DNA from: an uncultured Lentisphaeria bacterium
Lineage (GTDB): Bacteria > Verrucomicrobiota > Lentisphaeria > JABSQK01 > CAJWLW01
Length of the DNA stretch: 12,226 bases
Direction: 5' to 3'
NCBI GenBank assembly: GCA_913042885.1
Contig: CAJWLW010000120.1
Span: forward strand, 1 to 12,226
Shown piece by piece: positions 1-7,205 of the stretch. A program made the position numbers and the translations under genes. Each line of letters starts with the position of its first letter. Position 1 is the stretch's first letter. Below the pieces are notes generated by a model. It worked only from the letters and a program-made list of their open reading frames with translations. It did no database searches and was not told the origin of the DNA.

Positions 1-216
1 AAGAAAGCCGAGGATGGCGACGGATGGATCATGCGGCTGTGGAATCCCGCCGATGCCCGGAGCACAAGCACCATCCGCATGCCCGGTTTACAGCTTACCG
101 ACGTCCGTCCCGTCAACCTCGTCGAAGAACCCCTGCCCGGCAAGCTCAAGCTAACGACCAGCACGTTCACGGCCGATATCCCACCCCGCGGCGTCTGCAC
201 CTATCGCTGCTCCTGA
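1..216 (+). CDS. C-terminal end of a probable GH38-type alpha-mannosidase (5' end outside window)
   Basis: The frame is open from the first base and ends at TGA 214-216, giving the last 71 residues of a longer protein. The segment contains DGWIMRLWNP, then VRPVNLVEEPLPG, and a final stretch ADIPPRGVCTYR. This pattern (a strand with R-x-W/Y-N, then an N-L-x-E-x-P element, then a closing P-x-G-x-x-T/Y strand) is what I know from the C-terminal beta domain of family 38 alpha-mannosidases, which hydrolyse alpha-linked mannose. No catalytic residue lies in the visible part, so the family call rests only on this tail. It converges on the MFS gene, with 68 bases between the two stop codons and no obvious terminator hairpin. 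Confidence 0.55.
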   Translation, partial: KKAEDGDGWIMRLWNPADARSTSTIRMPGLQLTDVRPVNLVEEPLPGKLKLTTSTFTADIPPRGVCTYRCS

Positions 217-284
217 GCCCTGCTTAGATCGAGAAGCGCCCCGCCCAAATGTTGAGCGAAGACTCCATTCCGGCCGCTCCATCT

Positions 285-1526
285 CTATCTCTCCCCTTTC
301 CGAAAAAAGCCGGGCGACAGGACGGCCACGGCAACGGTGCTGATGACGGCCGAAAGGGACATGATCGCCACGGTAAGGGGTGCCCCCAGGGTCGCGACCA
401 TGGCGGCACATTGAAGATTACCCAACAGTCCACCTCCAATGGCCAGGATGACCACGGCCATCACGCGTCCGCGCATATCATCGCTGGAGTCGGTGAGCAC
501 GATGCCGCTCTGCATCGTGCTGAATCCGGCCTGGCCGATACCCGCGACCACCATGAGCACAAGGGACAGGCTGAACAACCTCGAGAATGAGAAGCACAGA
601 ACCGCCACGGCACACAGCAGGCACCCGGCGACATAGAGGACGGGGTCCGAGACGTGTTTTCGTCCCCAATGGACGAATCCCAGGCCGACCAGCACGCCGA
701 TCCCAAAGGAACCAGCGAGAACCCCCAGCCCGAGCGGGCTGGTCCCCAGGACGTCGCGGGCGAAAACCGGAACCAGGGTCTGGAAGGGAAAGACCCATGC
801 ATTCATGATGGCGGTTAACAGAAGGACGCCGCGGATGCGGGGGATCCGGCGAACGTAGTGCAATCCTTCTCGGATCCGCCGGGCGGCATCCGTCCACCCG
901 ATGGCGCGACTCGGCGCCGTGGCCGTGGTTCTCAGCCGTGCCAACATGACCAGGGAGCCGCAGTATATCGCGAAAACAATCGGCAAGGCACCGGACGCCC
1001 CGAACCTGTGTAACAATGCGCCACCGACAAGCGGGCCGACAAACCATGCCGCTCCCAGATTGATGTTCTCCAGCAACAAGGCATCGATCAGGTGTTCCCG
1101 GCCGACCAGGTCCGGGAACAGGGCCCGCCGGGTCGGCCAGTCCAGCGTAAAGATCGTACCGTTGAGGAACGAGACGGCCACGATGTGCCAGAACTGCAGG
1201 GCGCCGAGCCATGCCAATACCATCAGGGATCCTATGCTCCCGATGATCAACAACTGAAGCACGACCAACAGGTTCCGGCGGGGAAATCGCTCGGTGATCA
1301 CGGATGTGAAGGCCCCCAGCAATAAGGGCATCGCGCGCACAAATCCGATCAGGGCGACCTTCCAGGGGGCGTTCGTCAGCTCGAGGGCCAGCCACCCCAG
1401 GACCAGGATTTCCATCCATAGTCCCTGCCATGAAAACCCATTGGACAGCCATAGGCATACAAAGTCCCGCTGTCGAAGATGCTTAGGAAAGATTCGCATG
1501 GGGAAGGTGTCGTGTCCGGGTTGCAT
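285..1526 (-). CDS. MFS transporter, MFS_3 / EntS-like exporter family
   Basis: A 413-residue integral membrane protein with about 12 hydrophobic segments, the normal size for the major facilitator superfamily. A motif-A-like loop follows the second helix (around residues 71-86, GAFTSVITERFPRRN). Residues 129-139 (DWPTRRALFPD) followed by a helix ending GPLVGG match the signature of the MFS_3 subgroup (EntS enterobactin exporter and multidrug-like exporters). A second-half motif MRGRVMAV lies at 351-358. The substrate cannot be read from sequence; efflux of a small molecule is the family expectation. Neither candidate start (M1, or M10 at 1499) has a clear Shine-Dalgarno, so the start is uncertain. 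The gene begins 29 bases after the GT2 stop at 1556 on the same strand, so the two are probably co-transcribed. Confidence 0.88.
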   Translation of the reverse strand: MQPGHDTFPMRIFPKHLRQRDFVCLWLSNGFSWQGLWMEILVLGWLALELTNAPWKVALIGFVRAMPLLLGAFTSVITERFPRRNLLVVLQLLIIGSIGSLMVLAWLGALQFWHIVAVSFLNGTIFTLDWPTRRALFPDLVGREHLIDALLLENINLGAAWFVGPLVGGALLHRFGASGALPIVFAIYCGSLVMLARLRTTATAPSRAIGWTDAARRIREGLHYVRRIPRIRGVLLLTAIMNAWVFPFQTLVPVFARDVLGTSPLGLGVLAGSFGIGVLVGLGFVHWGRKHVSDPVLYVAGCLLCAVAVLCFSFSRLFSLSLVLMVVAGIGQAGFSTMQSGIVLTDSSDDMRGRVMAVVILAIGGGLLGNLQCAAMVATLGAPLTVAIMSLSAVISTVAVAVLSPGFFRKGER

Positions 1527-1555
1527 AAGGGGTTGACAAGATGCCGGCAGCGCGG

Positions 1556-2386
1556 CTACTTTCCGCTCGCCATCGCCTGACGCCTGGCCTCGTACGTTGC
1601 GACCTCCGATGCCTTGCCGCGTTTCCTGGCACCTGCGATGTAAACGTCGATCTTGTCGATCGCAGCATCGATTGCAGCGCTCAGGTCGCTGCCCTGCAGG
1701 CGTCCCGATGCGATGATCTTTTCCAACGCCCGGATCCGATAGCGGTCCAGCCCCCAGTGTGTAGTCGACAGTTGATCGGCGTGGCCGCCGTGCTTCCGCA
1801 CCAGCGGTTCGTCGATGTACGCCACTTCTGTGTCACAGCAGATGCGCAGCCACAGGTCGTAGTCCTCGCAGACTTCGAACGTTTTGTCGAAAGCCCCGAC
1901 GCGCGCGAACAACTCCTGGTGGATCATTACCGTCGACGGCCCGATCGCGCAGACCGGCAGACACCTCTGGAAGATGAAGCCGCCAGCTTTTTCGTATCGC
2001 TGCGGCAGTCTCACCGTGCGTCCCTTGCGCACCCAGATCTCGTCCGTATGGCAAAGCTGGAGACGCGGTTGGGCTGCCAGCGTGTCGAGCTGGCGCGCGA
2101 GTTTTTCCGGCAGCCATTCGTCGTCCGAATCGAGAAAAGCAATCCATGTACCCGAAGCGTGACCGATTCCGGCATTGCGCGCAGCACTGACGCCCCGATT
2201 CGCCTGGCGCAGACAGGTGACATCCGGAAAGCGGCGAGGCAGCTCGTCCGCAGTGGCATCGGTCGAACCGTCGTCCACGACGATGATTTCATCCGGCAGC
2301 CGGGATTGTGACAGCACCGAATCCAAGGCCCGCGGCAAAGTCGCCCACCGATTGAACGTGGGAATGATGACGGACACTGTGTTCAT
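1556..2386 (-). CDS. Family 2 glycosyltransferase (GT-A fold)
   Basis: A 276-residue soluble protein starting with the GT2 opening strand VSVIIPTFNR. The nucleotide-sugar site is visible as DDGS (38-41) and the metal-binding DxD region as DSDD (86-89). CEDYDLWLR at about 173-181 supplies the acidic residue that usually acts as catalytic base in GT2 enzymes. It should transfer a sugar from a nucleotide-sugar donor to a glycan or lipid-linked acceptor; donor and acceptor cannot be inferred. The C-terminal 70 residues are alpha-helical and charged, without membrane helices, so this is not a processive synthase. It lies directly upstream of the MFS gene and starts 46 bases after the tRNA terminator, leaving little room for a promoter. 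The Shine-Dalgarno is weak. Confidence 0.92.
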   Translation of the reverse strand: MNTVSVIIPTFNRWATLPRALDSVLSQSRLPDEIIVVDDGSTDATADELPRRFPDVTCLRQANRGVSAARNAGIGHASGTWIAFLDSDDEWLPEKLARQLDTLAAQPRLQLCHTDEIWVRKGRTVRLPQRYEKAGGFIFQRCLPVCAIGPSTVMIHQELFARVGAFDKTFEVCEDYDLWLRICCDTEVAYIDEPLVRKHGGHADQLSTTHWGLDRYRIRALEKIIASGRLQGSDLSAAIDAAIDKIDVYIAGARKRGKASEVATYEARRQAMASGK

Positions 2387-2432
2387 CGGTCCAAACCTGT
2401 GTGCCGTAACCAGCGGTGGACCGCCGGCCGTG

Positions 2433-2465
2433 AAAAGGAAAAAGGACGCTCCGAAGAGCGTCCTT
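2433..2465 (-). terminator. Rho-independent terminator of tRNA-Asn
   Basis: A perfect 10-bp stem (arms 2442-2451 and 2456-2465) closes a 4-base loop that reads C(UUCG)G on the minus strand, an exceptionally stable tetraloop. On the minus strand the stem is followed by a T-rich run (TTTTTCCTTTT) at 2443-2433. It begins only 3 bases after the tRNA CCA end and is clearly placed to end the tRNA transcript. Confidence 0.9.
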
Positions 2466-2468
2466 CAT

Positions 2469-2543
2469 TGGCTCCGGCAGTTGGATTCGAACCAACGACC
2501 AAGTGGTTAACAGCCACCTACTCTACCGCTGAGCTATGCCGGA
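2469..2543 (-). tRNA. tRNA-Asn (anticodon GUU), CCA end encoded
   Basis: The minus strand folds into a full cloverleaf. The acceptor arm TCCGGCA pairs with TGCCGGA; the D arm is GCTC/GAGT; the anticodon stem GGTGG/CCACT encloses the loop CTGTTAA, so the anticodon is GTT; the T arm GTTGG/CCAAC encloses TTCGAAT. The discriminator is G, as expected for tRNA-Asn, and CCA is encoded at 2471-2469. All stems pair, with only G-U wobbles in the D and anticodon stems, so it appears functional. It is a single-gene unit between two GT2 genes, with its own promoter upstream and a strong terminator directly downstream. Confidence 0.97.
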
Positions 2544-2552
2544 AAACACACA

Positions 2553-2569
2553 TTTATTCCTCGAATAAA
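2553..2569 (-). other. Leader hairpin between tRNA promoter and tRNA-Asn
   Basis: A perfect 7-bp inverted repeat (TTTATTC / GAATAAA) with a 3-base loop lies 10 bases upstream of the mature tRNA 5' end, inside the predicted pre-tRNA leader. It may be only a structured leader removed by RNase P. It is A+T-rich and lacks a T-run that would make it a terminator. Confidence 0.4.
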
Positions 2570-2578
2570 CGCACCAAT

Positions 2579-2607
2579 ATCTTAGCGCTTATTAACCTCA
2601 GGTTCAA
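2579..2607 (-). promoter_or_regulatory. Probable sigma70-type promoter of tRNA-Asn
   Basis: On the minus strand a -35 TTGAAC (2607-2602) and a -10 TAAGAT (2584-2579) are separated by exactly 17 bases. Each box matches the consensus at 4 of 6 positions. The start point would fall near 2572, about 30 bases before the tRNA. The promoter sits just after the stop codon of the upstream GT2 gene (2628), consistent with independent transcription of the tRNA. Confidence 0.6.
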
Positions 2608-2627
2608 GGGTAGCTTTGGTGACGCAT

Positions 2628-3506
2628 TCACGAAAAATCGGCGTCGTCAATCGTCAGGTCGAGTTCATCTGTCATGCCCATCTCTTCCAGCGGCAGCCAG
2701 TCGTAGTCTTTGTCGTCGGGGAACGCTTTCAGGGCGTCCTGCCATTTCCGGCGGAACTTCATGGAATTACGGGCGATTGTCTGCAGGTACGTGTCGCGCC
2801 CGACCGCCGCCGTCGTCGTGCCTTCGAAATGATACACTTCCACCTCCGGGGTGTAGGCGCAGATGTGTCCTGCCTGCGTGGCACGCATGCACAGGTCGAG
2901 GTCCTCATACTGCACCGGGTGGAACAGCGGATCGAGGCCGCCGATCTCCTGCAGCAGCGCGTTGCGCTTGATCCAGCAGGCACTGATCAAAACCGGCACT
3001 TCTGCGAACGCCGCAAAAGCGGGGTCGTCGCGGCGGGCGCCGCGGCCGCGGAAGCGGATGCGGCCGGTGCGATTGACGTCGACGCCGGCGCACTGGATCG
3101 GGTGCGGCTTGTACGGATAGATGAGCTTGACGCCGAGAATCGCAAGCTGCTCATTGGCGTCCATGGCGGCGGCGAGAATTTCCAGCCAGTTGCTGGTGCA
3201 GACCGCTGTGTCGTTGTCCATGAATACGACGTATCGGCCCCGTGCCTTTTCCCAGCCCATGTTCCGGGCCTCTGAGCAGCCGAGGTTTTCCGGGTTGCGC
3301 CAGGTGACGATTTCGATGCCGGCCGCCTCGAGTTGCGGGATCAGGCGCGCCAGGCGCTGCGGCGTGTCGTCGGTCGAACCGTTATCGATAAGGATCAGTT
3401 CGCGCGGCCGAGACACCGCAGCGATTAGGCTTTGCAGGCAGTACTCGGTATATTGCCCGCCGTTGTGACACAGGATCACGATTGAACAGTCTACCTGCTT
3501 TGACAT
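2628..3506 (-). CDS. Family 2 glycosyltransferase (rhamnosyl/galactofuranosyl-transferase-like)
   Basis: A 292-residue GT2 protein beginning VDCSIVILCHNG. It has DNGS at 41-44, the conserved NPENLGCSEARNMG segment (71-84) typical of the subgroup with rhamnosyl- and galactofuranosyl-transferases, the metal-binding FMDND at 95-99, and YEDLDLCMR at 200-208 carrying the expected acidic base. It probably adds a sugar to a surface or secreted glycan; donor and acceptor are unknown. The acidic C-terminus (about residues 264-292) is rich in D and E. I place the start at 3506 because a strong GGAGG precedes this ATG by six bases; an in-frame ATG at 3527 lacks such a site. The start codon overlaps the ATG of the divergent TPR gene. 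Confidence 0.92.
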   Translation of the reverse strand: MSKQVDCSIVILCHNGGQYTEYCLQSLIAAVSRPRELILIDNGSTDDTPQRLARLIPQLEAAGIEIVTWRNPENLGCSEARNMGWEKARGRYVVFMDNDTAVCTSNWLEILAAAMDANEQLAILGVKLIYPYKPHPIQCAGVDVNRTGRIRFRGRGARRDDPAFAAFAEVPVLISACWIKRNALLQEIGGLDPLFHPVQYEDLDLCMRATQAGHICAYTPEVEVYHFEGTTTAAVGRDTYLQTIARNSMKFRRKWQDALKAFPDDKDYDWLPLEEMGMTDELDLTIDDADFS

Positions 3507-4755
3507 GCATAACCTCCGACTGGCCATACTCTACGTTTTGATTCTCACAGTGCCACTGGCAGCAGCGGCCCGTGACGCGCTGGAAGTGTCGCCGCAGGAA
3601 AAGAAAATCCTCGGGCAGGCGAAGGATCTGGCGCAAACCCGGGAGGTCGAAACGGCCGCCGCTTTTCTGCAGGCACAGGCCGCCACCAGCCGGAGCGCAC
3701 CTCTGTTGTTCCAGCTCGCTTTGTGGCAGGCGGCGTCCGAGGCGACGCGGCCGCAGGCGATCGAACGGCTGCAACAGGCCCTCGAGCTGGCGCCGGCCTT
3801 TCCTGGGGCTTACCGGAATCTCGGCATCCTGCAGTCGCAGACAGGTGACTATGAAGCGGCCGCCGCCAGTCTGCAAAAGGCCGCACAGGATGGATGGGAC
3901 GCCGACGTCCTGCTGGCGCTGGGCCACGTCTATCTGAAGCTCGACAACGATGTCGCTGCGGAGTCCGCACTGCGCCAATGCCTGGTTATCCGGCCGCGAG
4001 CCTCCGCCATTCACGCCGCCCTGGCCCAATCGCTGATGGCTCAGCAACGGTTCGCCGAGGCGCGTGCCGCAGCGAACCAGGCAGTCAGACTCGAGGACCG
4101 GCCGGCTCCGGCGCTGTGGCAACTCCTGGCGAGTGCCGCAATTGCCGAAAAGAATTACGCTGCTGCCATCGACGCGCTCGAGGCGGCAGCAGTGATTCAC
4201 CCGGACGACGGGCAGATGCTGTGGTTGCTGGCGGACGTCTATCAGCTTGCCGGCTTTCGCCACCAGGCCGCGATGGCGTACCGGCAGGCCGCCGCCGCGG
4301 CTCCCGACCCCGAACGCAGCCGGCAAGTTCTGGCAGCGATGGTTGAGGAAGAAGCCCCCGAGGCACTGGCGTTTGCCAAGGATACCGTCACTGCCGCACC
4401 GGCATCGGCCCCGGCGCTGCTGCTCGCCGCCCGCGCCCATTATCAGGCCGGACAGAGGTCGCAGGCGATCGCCCTGGCGCGAACAGCATTGCAGCGGCAG
4501 CCAGGCGACGGCGCATCTGCTCTGTACCTGGCCCGCTGGCTGATTGAAGACGGGGCCGTCGACGAAGGTGAACGGCTGTTGTGGACGGCGGCGGCAACGC
4601 CCGAGGCCGCCGCCGAGGCACTGCGTGCCCTGCTGACGTTGGCTTTTGATCGCAAGCACTACGCAGCAGCGCTCAAGCTGGTCGACCGACTTGCAGTGAT
4701 AGAATCGCAGACCGACTGGTCACCGTTCCGGAACCGGTTGCGAAACTTGCAGTAG
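3505..4755 (+). CDS. Exported TPR-repeat protein
   Basis: A 416-residue, very alanine-rich protein. Residues 1-22 form a signal peptide (hydrophobic run LAILYVLILTVPLAAAA), with cleavage likely after an Ala near 20-22. The rest is built from about ten degenerate tetratricopeptide repeats. The clearest are around 84-132 (LELAPAFPGAYRNLGILQSQ, then GDYEAAAASLQKA), 134-165, 167-197, 203-234 and 236-267; weaker ones follow to about 400. TPR arrays bind other proteins, here in the periplasm or outside the cytoplasm; no enzymatic motif is visible. No Shine-Dalgarno precedes the ATG and no in-frame upstream ATG, GTG or TTG exists before a stop at 3466, so the start is chosen for the signal peptide. 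It may act with the neighbouring glycosyltransferase in glycan assembly, but this is inference. Confidence 0.87.
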   Translation: MHNLRLAILYVLILTVPLAAAARDALEVSPQEKKILGQAKDLAQTREVETAAAFLQAQAATSRSAPLLFQLALWQAASEATRPQAIERLQQALELAPAFPGAYRNLGILQSQTGDYEAAAASLQKAAQDGWDADVLLALGHVYLKLDNDVAAESALRQCLVIRPRASAIHAALAQSLMAQQRFAEARAAANQAVRLEDRPAPALWQLLASAAIAEKNYAAAIDALEAAAVIHPDDGQMLWLLADVYQLAGFRHQAAMAYRQAAAAAPDPERSRQVLAAMVEEEAPEALAFAKDTVTAAPASAPALLLAARAHYQAGQRSQAIALARTALQRQPGDGASALYLARWLIEDGAVDEGERLLWTAAATPEAAAEALRALLTLAFDRKHYAAALKLVDRLAVIESQTDWSPFRNRLRNLQ

Positions 4756-4801
4756 CGCCTGTGTTCCCTGTGAAACGGCCGGGGATGATCGTCCCACGGA
4801 G

Positions 4802-5812
4802 TCAGACAGCGTGCGTCCAGCCGTAAGTATCCGGCAGTTCACCGATCTGGATGCCGCGCACTTTGTTGTACAGCCGCTCGAGCACCGGGCCGCAGCCTTC
4901 GCGCGGGCCAACCTCGATCGTGGTGTCACCGCGGACAATGCGGTTGACAGGTGTGATCACCACGGCCGTGCCGCAGGCGGCGACTTCTGCGAACTCCGCA
5001 ATCTCCTCGAAGACCACAGGCCGGCGTTCGACCGATATACCCTCGCCCTCGGCCAGTTCCATCAACGTCTTGTTGGTGACGCTTGGAAGGATCGATTGCG
5101 ATGACGGTGTTACATATGTGCCGTCCCGGGTGATCGCGATGAAATTCGACGTGCCGAACTCGTCGACATACTTGTGTTCGGCAGCGTCGAGGTAAAGGAT
5201 GATTGGAAACCCCTGCTCACTGGCGATCCTACTGGGCCGGAGCCCGGGCGAATAGTTGCCGCCGACTTTGACGTGACCGACGCCGAGCGGCGCCGAGCGG
5301 TCGAACTCGTCCATCACGATGGCGCTGACCGGTGCCAGGTCGCCTTTGTAATAATCCCCCACGGGTACGACAAAAACAACGAAGGTGAATTCGGCAGCGG
5401 GACACACCCCGATCCGCGGGCTGGAACCGAAGAGCAGCGGGCGGATGTATAGCGAGCCGCCGGTGCCGTAGGGCGGGACGTATTCGATATTGGCGCGGAC
5501 GACGCGTTCGATGGCGTCGAGGAACATTGCTTCGGGGACCGGCTCTATCATGATCCGGTTGGCGGTATTTTTCATTCGTCGAGCGTTCTCTTGCGGCCGG
5601 AAGATGCGGACCGTACCGTCCTGGCAGGAAAACGCCTTGAGCCCTTCAAAGGCGGACTGCCCGTAGTGCAGTGCGGTGGCACCAATGTGCAGGTTGACGT
5701 AGGGTTCGTCGTGCAGTCCGCCGTCGCCCCAGGTGCCGTTGCAGCAGGTGTAACGGATGTGAGAACTGGTGTCCATGTACGTGAACCCCAGCGATTCCCA
5801 GTCAATATCCAT
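4802..5812 (-). CDS. ilvE: Branched-chain amino acid aminotransferase (PLP class IV)
   Basis: A 336-residue cytoplasmic PLP enzyme that interconverts leucine, isoleucine and valine with their 2-oxo acids using glutamate/2-oxoglutarate. The opening MDIDWESLGF, GATALHYGQSAFEGLKAF (44-61), RIFRPQENARRM (69-80) and LYIRPLLFG (121-129) are characteristic of the family. The PLP-binding lysine is K182 in GHVKVGGNY, and the cofactor-binding DEFGTSNF lies at 217-224. The length and motifs fit the longer type II (eukaryote-like) branch rather than the roughly 310-residue E. coli form. The start is set at 5812 because GGAGG sits five bases upstream and the protein then begins exactly as family members do; an in-frame ATG at 5845 would add 11 residues. 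It converges with the TPR gene (46 bases between stops). Confidence 0.94.
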   Translation of the reverse strand: MDIDWESLGFTYMDTSSHIRYTCCNGTWGDGGLHDEPYVNLHIGATALHYGQSAFEGLKAFSCQDGTVRIFRPQENARRMKNTANRIMIEPVPEAMFLDAIERVVRANIEYVPPYGTGGSLYIRPLLFGSSPRIGVCPAAEFTFVVFVVPVGDYYKGDLAPVSAIVMDEFDRSAPLGVGHVKVGGNYSPGLRPSRIASEQGFPIILYLDAAEHKYVDEFGTSNFIAITRDGTYVTPSSQSILPSVTNKTLMELAEGEGISVERRPVVFEEIAEFAEVAACGTAVVITPVNRIVRGDTTIEVGPREGCGPVLERLYNKVRGIQIGELPDTYGWTHAV

Positions 5813-5902
5813 CGAGCCCTCCCGCTTTGAAATATGTTGTCCCATTCATTGACACAGAACTTGTGAGGACACACGCCTGCACTGCTTGCCGGCACCAGAT
5901 TA

Positions 5903-5930
5903 ATTTTAGATTGTCTTCTTGCAAAAGCAA
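5903..5930 (-). promoter_or_regulatory. Possible promoter of the aminotransferase gene
   Basis: On the minus strand a good -10 box TAAAAT (5908-5903) lies 16 bases after a weak -35 TTGCTT (5930-5925). The start point would be near 5896, leaving a leader of about 84 bases before the ATG at 5812. It lies in the A+T-rich divergent spacer shared with the membrane protein gene. I see no convincing promoter for the opposite strand in the same spacer. Confidence 0.35.
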
Positions 5931-5970
5931 CAGGGCTTAGGAAAGTAATGGCTTCCTGCGAGGGGAATTC

Positions 5971-6528
5971 ATGACCTTTATCATTCCTAGTTTCTTGTTC
6001 GGCCTGTTCCTGGTGGTGGCTGCCGTTTTCACAATGCGGGTCCTGCCGGCGCATCAGGACATTTGGCGCAGTCTGCCGCGTGAACGCAAGGTTGGCATTC
6101 TGCTGGCACTGATTGCAATGGTGTGGTCCGCGTTCGAAGTGAATCTGATGCTTGAAGGCTCTCTGGCCAAGCTGCGGCCGTTGCTCGTGCCGATCGTCAT
6201 CGTTACGACGCTGCTCTCGTACTTTCTGCTGGACTACCTGTTCACCCGTGCCCTCGGCGGCCTGCTGCTGCTGATCAGCAGCCTGCTGCTGCATCAGGCA
6301 TTCGGCGTCTTTGCTCCGTCCCGCTGGATGTATGCCCTGGTCTGCTACGTCGTGGCGGTCGCGGGTATGTTTATGATCGGCTCGCCGTATCGATTTCGTG
6401 ACTGGCTGGAAAAGGTCACCGTCAATCGACAATGGCGCCTGGCATCGGCCATGGCGTTGGCACTCGGAGGCGTCATCCTCATGGTGGTCACCGTCGTCCA
6501 CGTCGTCCAGACCGGCGGCAGCGGATGA
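5971..6528 (+). CDS. Six-helix membrane protein of unknown function upstream of rsmG
   Basis: A 185-residue, strongly hydrophobic protein with about six predicted membrane helices (roughly residues 4-24, 42-60, 70-88, 93-112, 118-138 and 156-178) and short polar loops such as LPAHQDIWRSLPRERK at 25-40. I recognise no family, and no catalytic or metal-binding motif stands out; loop charge suggests basic loops on the cytoplasmic side. The start is supported by AGGGG five bases before the ATG. Its stop overlaps the rsmG start as ATGA (6525-6528), so the two are almost certainly co-transcribed and translationally coupled. The gene is the first of a rightward group with rsmG and a CPBP protease. 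Confidence 0.85.
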   Translation: MTFIIPSFLFGLFLVVAAVFTMRVLPAHQDIWRSLPRERKVGILLALIAMVWSAFEVNLMLEGSLAKLRPLLVPIVIVTTLLSYFLLDYLFTRALGGLLLLISSLLLHQAFGVFAPSRWMYALVCYVVAVAGMFMIGSPYRFRDWLEKVTVNRQWRLASAMALALGGVILMVVTVVHVVQTGGSG

Positions 6529-7205
6529 AAGCGGCTGTCGACGAGTTTCTGTGCGGCGCCGGTATCGATGTGTCTGCAACCGCGTGGTCGCAGCTCGACG
6601 AAATCTTCGAGCGGATGACAGCAACCAACCGCGAGTACAACCTGACCCGGATCACCGGCTACGACGAGTTCCTGGTCAAGCACGTGGCAGACAGTCTGCT
6701 CGTCGCCGCTGCCATCCCCGATTTGCGGACGCCGCAAACGACCGTCGCCGATGTCGGCTGCGGCGCCGGATTTCCTGCGCTGGCACTCGCCCTGGTCTTT
6801 CCCGAGTGTGACTTTGTTGCAATTGATTCGGTTGCCAAGAAAACGTCGTTTGTGAATGACACTATTGCCGCCATCGGCCTCGACAATTGCCGTGTTGTTT
6901 GCGGTCGTGCCCGTGAACTCGGACGGCAACCCGCGCATGCTGCGGCGTATGGCTGCGTGCTGGCCCGAGCCGTCAGCGACAGCGCGGTACTGATCGGCGA
7001 GTGCCGGCGACTGTTGCGACCGGGTGGGGTCCTGGTGAATTACCGGACGCCCGATGCCATAGCGGCGGAATCGCAGACAACAGCGCGCGAGGCAGCCAAG
7101 CATAAACTGACGTCCACGGTCAGTCCGGTGTTTCAGCTGCCGGGAGACAACGGTACGAGGCAGTTCATGATTCTTCGGCAGGCATCCATTTCATATGGCG
7201 ACTGA
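6525..7205 (+). CDS. rsmG: 16S rRNA (guanine-N7) methyltransferase RsmG (GidB)
   Basis: A 226-residue SAM-dependent methyltransferase, the usual size for RsmG, which makes m7G527 in 16S rRNA. Characteristic pieces are EIFERMTATNREYNLTRIT (26-44), the segment with HVADSLL (53-59), the SAM-binding loop VADVGCGAGFPALALAL (74-90), the acidic residue at the end of strand 2 (AIDSVAKKTSFV, 99-110), LARAV at 146-150, and LLRPGGVLVNYR. The start at 6525 overlaps the stop of the preceding membrane protein gene (ATGA). A longer reading from an ATG at 6432 would add 31 arginine-rich residues encoded inside that gene and is unlikely. The 3' end overlaps the next gene by 11 bases. The often-seen neighbours mnmG, parA and parB are not present here. 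Confidence 0.93.
   Translation: MKAAVDEFLCGAGIDVSATAWSQLDEIFERMTATNREYNLTRITGYDEFLVKHVADSLLVAAAIPDLRTPQTTVADVGCGAGFPALALALVFPECDFVAIDSVAKKTSFVNDTIAAIGLDNCRVVCGRARELGRQPAHAAAYGCVLARAVSDSAVLIGECRRLLRPGGVLVNYRTPDAIAAESQTTAREAAKHKLTSTVSPVFQLPGDNGTRQFMILRQASISYGD

Noticed and set aside
478..1458. 326-codon minus-strand frame inside the MFS gene
   Set aside because: Same-strand shifted frame with Arg/Pro/His-rich, low-complexity content; the MFS frame explains the DNA.
3382..4659. 425-codon open frame on the minus strand, opposite the TPR gene
   Set aside because: The plus-strand gene has a signal peptide and periodic TPRs; the antisense frame is Arg/Gly/Gln-rich with no domain and arises from the GC-rich codon pattern.
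4782..4795. Small hairpin between the convergent TPR and aminotransferase stops as a bidirectional terminator
   Set aside because: Only five pairs including one wobble, and no T-run on either side.
5572..6624. 350-codon minus-strand frame spanning the aminotransferase 5' end and the membrane protein gene
   Set aside because: It crosses two well-supported genes and the spacer between them, is His/Gln/Arg-rich, and has no recognisable domain.
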